Source: an uncultured Lachnospiraceae bacterium
GTDB taxonomy: Bacteria > Bacillota > Clostridia > Lachnospirales > Lachnospiraceae
DNA length: 11,785 nucleotides
Assembly (NCBI GenBank): GCA_910580005.1
Contig: CAJTXH010000090.1
Location: 1 to 11,785 of the forward strand
Direction: 5' to 3'
Notes under the pieces: generated by a model
What the model saw: only the letters and a program-made list of their open reading frames with translations
The model's database searches: none
Told to the model about the DNA's origin: nothing
Shown here: positions 7,271-11,785 of the stretch, in pieces
Position numbering within the stretch: the first letter of the stretch is position 1
Layout: each line of letters opens with the position of its first letter
Translations under genes and position numbers: made by a program

Positions 7271-8206
7271 CTATGAATTAAGTTTTTCTAACGCTTTTTC
7301 AAGTGTAGAAGTGTCTTCAACATTTACATTTGTAACACCTTTTAATATACGCTTTACAAAACCACACAAAGTCTTTCCTGGTCCTAATTCAATAAATGTA
7401 TCTGCGCCTTTTTCACTCATATTGCGCACTATCTGTTCCCATCTTACAGGACAACATATCTGTTTTGCCAGTATTTGCACGATATCATTTTCTGACTGTA
7501 CTATTTCTGCATTTACATTTGTAAATACTGGTATCTTCATAGGTGAAATTGTAAGTTTATTAAGCTCTGCAACCAGCTTTTCTGCTGCTGGCATAAGCAT
7601 CTCTGTATGAAACGGCCCGCTTACTTTAAGTTTTACTGCCATTTTTGCACCTTTTTCTTTTGCAAGCCCTGCTGCCTTTGCGGCTGCTTCTGCCTTGCCA
7701 GCAATGACAATCTGTCCTGGTGCATTATAATTAGCAGGCACTGCAAGCCCAAGCCCCATATCCACAGCCTCTTTACATGCTTCTTCAACTAACCCTGTAT
7801 CTAATCCTATAATGGCATACATAGCCCCCTCACCATTAGGGACTGCCTCTGCCATGAACTTTCCTCTCTTCTGGACAAGGGCAACTGCCTCTTTAAAATC
7901 CATAGCACCACTTGCAACATATGCAGAATATTCACCAAGGCTTAAACCAGCCGCCATATCAGCACGCACCCCACGCTCTTCTAACACCTTCATGGCAGCA
8001 ATGCTCATAACAAGTATTGCAGGTTGTGCAAACTCTGTATCCCCAAGTTTTTTCTCATCATTAAAACAAATATCTTTTATAGAATAACCAAGCACCTCAT
8101 CTGCCTGGTCAAATATCTCTTTTGCAACTGTATAATTATTGTATAAGTCTTTCCCCATACCAGCATACTGTGCACCCTGGCCACTGAACATAAAGACAGT
8201 TTTCAT
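7271..8206 (-). CDS. fabD: Malonyl-CoA:ACP transacylase FabD
   Basis: FabD transfers malonyl from CoA to the ACP phosphopantetheine arm, supplying FabH and FabF. The 311-residue protein has the N-terminal FMFSGQGAQYAGMG, the nucleophile Ser89 in GLSLGEYSA (GHSLG in E. coli), Arg114 in QKRGKFM and the partner His200 in SGPFHTEML. Late in the protein is ELGPGKTLCGFVKR. The start is the ATG at 8206, with an extended GGAGGAGGAG site next to it. The reading frame stays open upstream to 8275, but that part lies in a hairpin region and encodes no family sequence. In related operons fabK normally precedes fabD; here it does not. Confidence 0.95.
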   Translation of the reverse strand: MKTVFMFSGQGAQYAGMGKDLYNNYTVAKEIFDQADEVLGYSIKDICFNDEKKLGDTEFAQPAILVMSIAAMKVLEERGVRADMAAGLSLGEYSAYVASGAMDFKEAVALVQKRGKFMAEAVPNGEGAMYAIIGLDTGLVEEACKEAVDMGLGLAVPANYNAPGQIVIAGKAEAAAKAAGLAKEKGAKMAVKLKVSGPFHTEMLMPAAEKLVAELNKLTISPMKIPVFTNVNAEIVQSENDIVQILAKQICCPVRWEQIVRNMSEKGADTFIELGPGKTLCGFVKRILKGVTNVNVEDTSTLEKALEKLNS

Positions 8207-8229
8207 ATGCTCCTCCTCCAATATTACGG

Positions 8230-8277
8230 AATTGTCTGGCATGCACCGGGAAAAAACACCGGTACCGCCAGACAATT
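8230..8277 (-). promoter_or_regulatory. Long stem-loop between acpP and fabD
   Basis: AATTGTCTGGC (8230-8240) and GCCAGACAATT (8267-8277) form 11 perfect base pairs. Inside, ACCGG (8245-8249) pairs with CCGGT (8259-8263) around a 9-nt loop containing TTTTTT on the RNA strand. On the transcribed minus strand no U-run follows, so a full terminator is unlikely. A 3' stabiliser or processing site for a more abundant acpP message fits better, or a scar where fabK was lost. It starts 10 nt after the acpP stop and ends 23 nt before the fabD ATG. Confidence 0.6.
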
Positions 8278-8287
8278 TTATTTCCTA

Positions 8288-8512
8288 TTAATTCTTATGA
8301 CTTTCAACAAAATCAACTATATCTTTAACAGTAACAATAGCTTCTGGGTCTTCTACAGAGATATCAAACTCATCCTCAATATCATTAATAATCTGGAATA
8401 AGTCCAAAGAATCAGCATCTAAATCATCTTTTACATTAGTATCTAATGTGATTTCTTCTTCATCCTTGCCTGTCTGCTCCGCAATAATTTCCCTGATTTT
8501 CTCAAATACCAT
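8288..8512 (-). CDS. acpP: Acyl carrier protein
   Basis: This 74-residue acidic four-helix protein carries the growing acyl chain. Ser35, in the DADSLD motif at the start of helix II, is the attachment site for 4'-phosphopantetheine. The recognition helix DSLDLFQIINDIEDEF (34-49) is rich in Asp/Glu, as expected for docking to the Fab enzymes. Length and sequence are typical of bacterial AcpP. The ribosome binding site AGGAGG lies 8 nt before the ATG and is the strongest in the operon apart from that of fabD, which suits a protein needed in large amounts. Stem-loops lie on both sides of the gene. A holo-ACP synthase is not encoded here. Confidence 0.96.
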   Translation of the reverse strand: MVFEKIREIIAEQTGKDEEEITLDTNVKDDLDADSLDLFQIINDIEDEFDISVEDPEAIVTVKDIVDFVESHKN

Positions 8513-8554
8513 AACTTTTTCCTCCTAAAATTAAATTAATAAAAATATATGATA

Positions 8555-8582
8555 CGCTGTCACAGCCAGACTGTATACAGCG
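8555..8582 (-). promoter_or_regulatory. Hairpin between fabH and acpP
   Basis: CGCTGT (8555-8560) pairs with ACAGCG (8577-8582), and an inner ACAG/CTGT stem (8562-8565/8571-8574) closes a 5-nt loop. In the transcript it begins 7 nt after the fabH stop and is followed by a U-rich run leading to the acpP ribosome binding site. The U-run starts several bases from the stem, so it would be a weak terminator at best. A processing site or partial attenuator is equally possible. Confidence 0.45.
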
Positions 8583-8589
8583 GAACATC

Positions 8590-9564
8590 CTACCATGAAA
8601 CCAGCATAGTACCCCATGTCATTCCACCACCAAAACCTGTAAGAATAACTTTATCGCCTCTTTCAATTAACCCCTTCTCATTTAATTCATTAAGCGCTAT
8701 AGGAATACTTGCTGACGATGTATTGCCATACCTGTCTATGTTCATATAAAACTTTTCATGTGGTATGCCAAGTTTATTAGAAATTACATCCACAATTCTT
8801 GTATTTGCCTGGTGCGGCACTACAAACTTTATATCTTCTGCCGTTACCCCGGCATTTTCTAATACCCTTTCAACACTCTTTACTACTGACTTTGTGGCAA
8901 ACTTAAATACTTCCCTTCCATTCATATTAACATACCACAAAGGGTCTGGCTCTTCCTTTTTATCATTAAATGCATTCTTACATTCTGTATGTCCCTCTGT
9001 AAGTATATCATATAATTCACCCTTTGAACCAATTTCTTCTTCTATTATACCATCTGACTGGGATTTCTCAACATATGCACCACCTGCTCCATCGCCAAAA
9101 AGCACACATGTAGAACGGTCAGACCAGTCAACAATCTTTGAAAGTGTTTCAGCACCGATTACTATTGCATTATTATATATGCCTGTCTTTATGTATTTAT
9201 CTGCAATACTTAAAGCAAACATAAAGCCACTGCATGCAGCCGTAATATCAAATGCAACTGCATTTGATGCCCCTATCTCTTTCTGCACCATACATCCAAG
9301 TGAAGGTGTCCCATAATCGGCCGTAACAGATGCTATAATTATTAAATCAATATCTTCGGCACTTTTTCCTGCCCTCTCCAGAAGCTGCCTGGCTGTATTG
9401 ACAGCAAGTACAGAGGTATTTTCACCTGATGATATATGCCTTTCTTTTATACCGGTACGTTGTGTTATCCATTCATCACTTGTATCAACCACCCTTGCCA
9501 TGTCATCATTAGTAATGACCTGTCCAGGCGCATATGCCCCTGTAGCAATTATTCTTGTTGTCAT
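8590..9564 (-). CDS. fabH: 3-oxoacyl-ACP synthase III (FabH, KASIII)
   Basis: FabH starts fatty acid synthesis by condensing an acyl-CoA primer with malonyl-ACP. The 324-residue thiolase-fold protein has the initiating-enzyme triad Cys111 (ITAACSGF), His251 (VPHQANTRI) and Asn281 (YGNTSSASIP), which separates it from the Cys-His-His FabF. The early DEWITQRTGIKERH (30-43) and the final GFGGGMTWG are family hallmarks. Whether it prefers acetyl-CoA or branched primers cannot be read safely from sequence. The ATG at 9564 has AGGAGT 8 nt upstream. It is the first enzyme gene, 58 nt after the marR-type gene. Confidence 0.96.
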   Translation of the reverse strand: MTTRIIATGAYAPGQVITNDDMARVVDTSDEWITQRTGIKERHISSGENTSVLAVNTARQLLERAGKSAEDIDLIIIASVTADYGTPSLGCMVQKEIGASNAVAFDITAACSGFMFALSIADKYIKTGIYNNAIVIGAETLSKIVDWSDRSTCVLFGDGAGGAYVEKSQSDGIIEEEIGSKGELYDILTEGHTECKNAFNDKKEEPDPLWYVNMNGREVFKFATKSVVKSVERVLENAGVTAEDIKFVVPHQANTRIVDVISNKLGIPHEKFYMNIDRYGNTSSASIPIALNELNEKGLIERGDKVILTGFGGGMTWGTMLVSW

Positions 9565-9622
9565 AAAATATTACTCCTATCTGGTATTTAGATATGCAAA
9601 ACCAGTTATGGTCCTGCACTGG

Positions 9623-10081
9623 CTAATACCCGCTGCACTGGTGTTCTTTCTGCGTCACAAAGTTATTAATATTTGACAGGACTTTTGCCAGTATATCAAT
9701 ATCCTCATCACTAAGCCCTTCTGTCATGGCATCTACCATATCTTTATGGAACTTTTCATGTATATAATATACTTCCCTGCCCTGTTTAGTCAAACCAACA
9801 TTTACAATTCTTCTGTCTTTTTCACTTTTATATCTCCTGGCATACCCTTTTTTGACAAGATTGTTTACTGCAACTGTCAATGTGCCAACTGTAATATGTA
9901 ACCTGCCTGCCACTTCACCCATGCTTTTATGTTCACCAGTCCCTATTGCAGCAATTGTATGGACTTCTGTCATAGACAGCTTTTCTTCACACTCCCCTGC
10001 AACTGAAACAGCCTCAACATGCAGTATATTATCGAAAATCCAGACCAAGTCTGAATTAATTGTTTCTATAGCTTTATCCAT
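9623..10081 (-). CDS. MarR-family regulator at head of the fatty acid operon (FabT-like)
   Basis: The 152-residue protein has the MarR winged-helix fold: dimerisation helix 1 (about 3-25), a DNA-binding core MTEVHTIAAIG...MGEVAGRLHITVGTLTVAVNNLVKKGY (37-80) and the basic wing YKSEKDRRIVNVGLT (84-98) with its conserved Asp-Arg pair, then C-terminal dimer helices. In streptococci and relatives the MarR protein FabT heads the same type of operon and represses it when loaded with acyl-ACP; the position here argues for the same role, but ligand and operator are inferred. I chose the ATG at 10081, which has AGGGA 7 nt upstream. The frame is open to an ATG at 10141, which lacks a good site and would add 20 residues not typical of MarR proteins. 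Confidence 0.85.
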   Translation of the reverse strand: MDKAIETINSDLVWIFDNILHVEAVSVAGECEEKLSMTEVHTIAAIGTGEHKSMGEVAGRLHITVGTLTVAVNNLVKKGYARRYKSEKDRRIVNVGLTKQGREVYYIHEKFHKDMVDAMTEGLSDEDIDILAKVLSNINNFVTQKEHQCSGY

Positions 10082-10160
10082 CCGGTTTTCCCTAATAACC
10101 AGTCCCTGGCCAGGTAGTGTCTGTTGCCGTACTGCCGCCATTCCCTGGTCTTTCTTTGTA

Positions 10161-10182
10161 AATCAAAATATTATATAATCAA
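10161..10182 (-). promoter_or_regulatory. Possible operator overlapping the operon transcription start
   Basis: Two AATCAA hexamers (10161-10166 and 10177-10182; TTGATT on the transcribed strand) flank the perfect 10-bp palindrome ATTATATAAT (10170-10179), which overlaps the start of the second hexamer. The segment lies at and just after the expected transcription start. That is where a repressor such as the MarR protein encoded next to it could block its own operon. Known FabT boxes also contain TTGA/TCAA half-sites, but the match is loose. Confidence 0.35.
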
Positions 10183-10186
10183 GGAA

Positions 10187-10216
10187 AGTATATTCTATTA
10201 TTATAGTGTTCGTCAA
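10187..10216 (-). promoter_or_regulatory. Promoter of the marR-fab-acc operon
   Basis: On the minus strand TTGACG (10211-10216) is followed after 18 nt by TATACT (10187-10192). The start would be near 10180, leaving a leader of about 100 nt before the marR-type ATG at 10081. I found no other clear promoter before fabH, so this may drive all eleven genes. Confidence 0.65.
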
Positions 10217-10361
10217 CAGTTCATTTATTGTAATTTCTAATAGATTTTTTGGGATTTTTTGTGCATAATGACAAAAATATCCAGTAACTCTATAGTTCCC
10301 TTGCATTTCTGCCAAATTCCCACTATATGTAAAAATAATATAAAAATTTTGCCAGAAATAA

Positions 10362-10385
10362 AATACAATAACCAGGAATTGTATT
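10362..10385. repeat. 8-bp inverted repeat beside the 16-nt repeat
   Basis: AATACAAT (10362-10369) and ATTGTATT (10378-10385) are perfect complements with an 8-nt spacer. The right arm abuts the 16-nt repeat at 10386. The symmetry and short spacer suit a dimeric regulator site, but no gene nearby identifies the protein. Confidence 0.4.
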
Positions 10386-10401
10386 ATAACTGGAAATTAT
10401 C
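10386..10401. repeat. 16-nt repeat, copy 2
   Basis: Identical to 26-41 (ATAACTGGAAATTATC) and in the same orientation, about 10.36 kb away. It lies about 170 nt upstream of the -35 box of the fab operon promoter. The sequence around the two copies differs, except that AAACGCATGA occurs near both, in opposite orientations (10449-10458 here; its complement at about 63-72). Confidence 0.4.
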
Positions 10402-10603
10402 ATAAACCCAGTATATTGATGAAATTATATAAAACACATTTAGCACACATAACAGAATAAACGCATGATCAAAAATTATATGATTTTTTGCAGTTATTTG
10501 TTAGGTTTTACCAATTAATATTAAAAACACTTCCTTATTCGAAGCAGAATACGATACACTGTTTCAAAAAAAATACTTTATGAATATATGTAAAAGGAAC
10601 ATT

Positions 10604-10879
10604 ATGGCAAAAAAAGATACAAAATTGAAAAACTTACCAAAAGAAGTGGAAGGACTGGATTGTTATGTACATGATACCATTGCGGCAGATGGAAAAGAAA
10701 CCCACCATACTGCAAAAAGATGTGGAAAAGAACCAGAAGACTTATGCAATTTAAACGAATTTAACATAATGTCTACAGAATGGGATATCTGTCTTTCCAG
10801 TACAAAAATTGATGAGAAATCAAATTTAAAAAGGGCTATTAATAAGGGATTGTTCGACATTTCCATTCCTTGGCAATAA
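10604..10879 (+). CDS. Small hypothetical protein, possibly a remnant
   Basis: I do not recognise this 91-residue frame. It is hydrophilic, lysine- and glutamate-rich, with four spread cysteines (in LDCYV, KRCGK, DLCNL and DICLS) and a His-His pair, and has no signal peptide or membrane segment. The ATG at 10604 is preceded by AAGGA at a good distance; an ATG at 10580 would add eight residues with a poorer site. Its last 17 codons overlap, in another frame, a stretch that reads like the C-terminus of an aminotransferase. The C-terminal part may therefore be an out-of-frame read through a decayed gene. It may be a real small gene, a fusion remnant or noise. Confidence 0.35.
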   Translation: MAKKDTKLKNLPKEVEGLDCYVHDTIAADGKETHHTAKRCGKEPEDLCNLNEFNIMSTEWDICLSSTKIDEKSNLKRAINKGLFDISIPWQ

Positions 10880-10964
10880 ATTTATAAGATTTTGCTTTAT
10901 GAAACCAGAAGAAAATGATAAACTTCTTAACGTTCTTATAGACATGCTTCATAAAGAAAATTAA
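10830..10964 (+). pseudogene. Decayed C-terminal fragment of a PLP aminotransferase (CobD/HisC type)
   Basis: One frame reads 44 residues to a natural TAA, beginning KGLLIRDCSTFPFLG and continuing NKFIRFCFMKPEENDKLLNVL. The pattern LIRDCS-x-F, then (F/Y)IR, then (P/R)EEN-x-(K/R)LL is that of the last domain of threonine-phosphate decarboxylase and histidinol-phosphate aminotransferase relatives. A stop codon lies just upstream in this frame and no start or ribosome binding site serves it, so it is not an intact gene. The rest of the gene is not visible upstream, pointing to deletion or replacement. The family call is from memory of the motif. Confidence 0.5.
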
Positions 10965-11050
10965 ATATAGAATACAAGCTGTCATTGCTTCGCTTAAAAA
11001 AGCAAAGCCTGGAAATTCCAAAATAATGAATATATAAATCCCTATACATC

Positions 11051-11097
11051 ATAAGCTTTTGGAAATACAAAAAACATAGTATTTCCAAAGGCTTTAT
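11051..11097. repeat. Large imperfect inverted repeat
   Basis: ATAAGCTTTTGGAAATAC (11051-11068) pairs with GTATTTCCAAAGGCTTTAT (11079-11097) around a 10-nt A-rich loop. The nine bases TGGAAATAC are perfectly paired, the outer part has a mismatch and a bulge. There is no U-run on either side, so it does not look like an intrinsic terminator. Confidence 0.6.
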
Positions 11098-11245
11098 GAA
11101 AATTGGATTTATTAAATAATAATGAACAAAACGCTTGGTTTACATTAGCTATGCATCTCTGTGACTGTTATTTTCAAGCTATTTTTAAGGTTTTCCCTTG
11201 CACCCTTTTCATCAAGCTGTAACTATTTTTACTTCAATTAGTCTT

Positions 11246-11275
11246 TTGGACTTGATATAAAAAATCTGTTATAAT
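11246..11275 (+). promoter_or_regulatory. Promoter of the transposase-like gene
   Basis: TTGGAC (11246-11251) is followed after 18 nt by a perfect TATAAT (11270-11275). The start would be near 11282, about 39 nt before the ATG at 11321. AGGAAG (11310-11315) serves as ribosome binding site. Confidence 0.6.
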
Positions 11276-11320
11276 AAATGTGGAAATAATCATTTTATTA
11301 TATAAAGGCAGGAAGAAGCA

Positions 11321-11785
11321 ATGGTACAGATTAGAAAAAAAGATAAGGAAAAAGTCCTTGAAGCAATATATTCAGGAGAAATAGACACTGCAGGACTGGC
11401 AATGCCAGCCCTTGCTGGTTCTGTCATGCTTGCCATGAAACATCATGGCTTTCTTGAACCACTTAATGAAGCATTTAAGGATAAGTATAGTGACAACCTC
11501 CATATTCCTTCAAATATACTGCTGGCACTTGCCATTACTGCAAAACTCAAACAGAAGACAAGCCTTACAGATATCCCTTTTGCAGTTACATATATGGGTC
11601 TGCTTGCAGAACTTGGCTGGAATGCATGGGATTATGGACGTAATGTAAATGAGGGGCTTTTTTCAGAAAGTGCCATGCGTAAACTTGTGAAAAAATACAA
11701 AAGTGAAGAGCTTGTTTCTTTTTATAACCATTATGTACAGGATTATGTATTAGAAAACCTTGGTGTCCAGCCATGCATACATATA
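11321..11785 (+). CDS. Transposase-like protein, N-terminal part (cut by window edge)
   Basis: The frame is open from the ATG at 11321 to the window edge: 155 residues with no stop. It begins MVQIRKKDKEKVLEAIYSG and runs through helical segments such as HIPSNILLALAITAKLKQKTSLTDIP and ELGWNAWDYGRNVNEGLFSE. This resembles the N-terminal region of DDE-type insertion sequence transposases common in Lachnospiraceae, where the IPV/DCTK catalytic part would follow outside this window. None of the catalytic residues are visible, so the IS family stays open. It has its own promoter and ribosome binding site. Base composition is richer in GC than the intergenic DNA before it. Confidence 0.55.
   Translation, partial: MVQIRKKDKEKVLEAIYSGEIDTAGLAMPALAGSVMLAMKHHGFLEPLNEAFKDKYSDNLHIPSNILLALAITAKLKQKTSLTDIPFAVTYMGLLAELGWNAWDYGRNVNEGLFSESAMRKLVKKYKSEELVSFYNHYVQDYVLENLGVQPCIHI

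Larger units (their letters stand above)
10217..10603. other. AT-rich intergenic region, no gene seen
   Basis: This 387-base stretch holds no convincing reading frame. It contains an 8-bp perfect inverted repeat (10362-10369/10378-10385) directly joined to the second copy of the 16-nt repeat. There is also an imperfect repeat of ATTTCTG-type arms around 10305-10360. I see no clear promoter for the small downstream ORF; the best candidate, TTGTTA (10498) with TATTAA (10519), has a spacer of only 15 nt. Confidence 0.6.
10965..11320. other. AT-rich intergenic region with hairpins, before the transposase-like gene
   Basis: No gene is visible. The stretch contains a 9-bp stem with one mismatch (10987-10995/11000-11008), a palindrome TGGAAATTCCA at about 11010-11020, a larger hairpin at 11051-11097, and the promoter of the transposase-like gene at 11246-11275. 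The left end of an insertion sequence probably lies here, but I cannot pick out its terminal repeat without the right end. Confidence 0.5.

Noticed and set aside
8207..8275. N-terminal extension of FabD
   Set aside because: It runs through the intergenic stem-loop. The strong GGAGGAGGAG site belongs to the ATG at 8206, which gives the usual FabD start.
11252..11257. TTGATA as the -35 box of the transposase-like gene
   Set aside because: It is only 12 nt from the TATAAT box; TTGGAC at 11246 gives an 18-nt spacer.
1..11785. CRISPR array, tRNA or rRNA genes
   Set aside because: No regularly spaced repeats and no tRNA or rRNA signature were seen on either strand.

Overview
The window is most likely from a low-GC Firmicute, probably a Lachnospiraceae-type Clostridium relative. 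The grounds are the AT-rich DNA, the AGGAGG-type ribosome binding sites, the gene order and the protein sequences. I cannot name a species. Most of it (1086-10081, minus strand) is one compact type II fatty acid synthesis operon. In transcription order it reads marR (FabT-like)-fabH-acpP-fabD-fabG-fabF-accB-fabZ-accC-accD-accA. All eleven genes look intact, with their catalytic residues in place.

How the genes work together: AccC, AccB, AccD and AccA form acetyl-CoA carboxylase and make malonyl-CoA. FabD moves malonyl to the acyl carrier protein AcpP, and FabH condenses it with an acyl-CoA primer. FabG, FabZ and FabF then do reduction, dehydration and further condensation. The enoyl-ACP reductase (usually fabK between acpP and fabD in clostridial operons of this type) is absent, and a 48-nt stem-loop sits in that slot. 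A MarR-family protein at the head of the operon is the likely repressor. A TTGACG-N18-TATACT promoter with an overlapping AT-rich operator-like sequence lies in front of it.

Left flank (1-1085): a plus-strand gene for a CvfB/YitL-type S1 RNA-binding protein with a strong promoter. It converges on accA and shares a bidirectional terminator with it.

Right flank (10142-11785): AT-rich, poorly coding DNA. It holds a small unrecognised ORF, what looks like the decayed C-terminus of a PLP aminotransferase (CobD/HisC type), several inverted repeats, and the start of a transposase-like gene that runs off the window. This side looks like an eroded, insertion-prone boundary.

The observations most worth a second look are (1) two interleaved inverted repeats just upstream of the fabF ribosome binding site, which could fold as an RNA pseudoknot or as alternative hairpins; (2) the missing enoyl reductase; and (3) the stem-loops on both sides of acpP. 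I see no wholly new multi-gene system.
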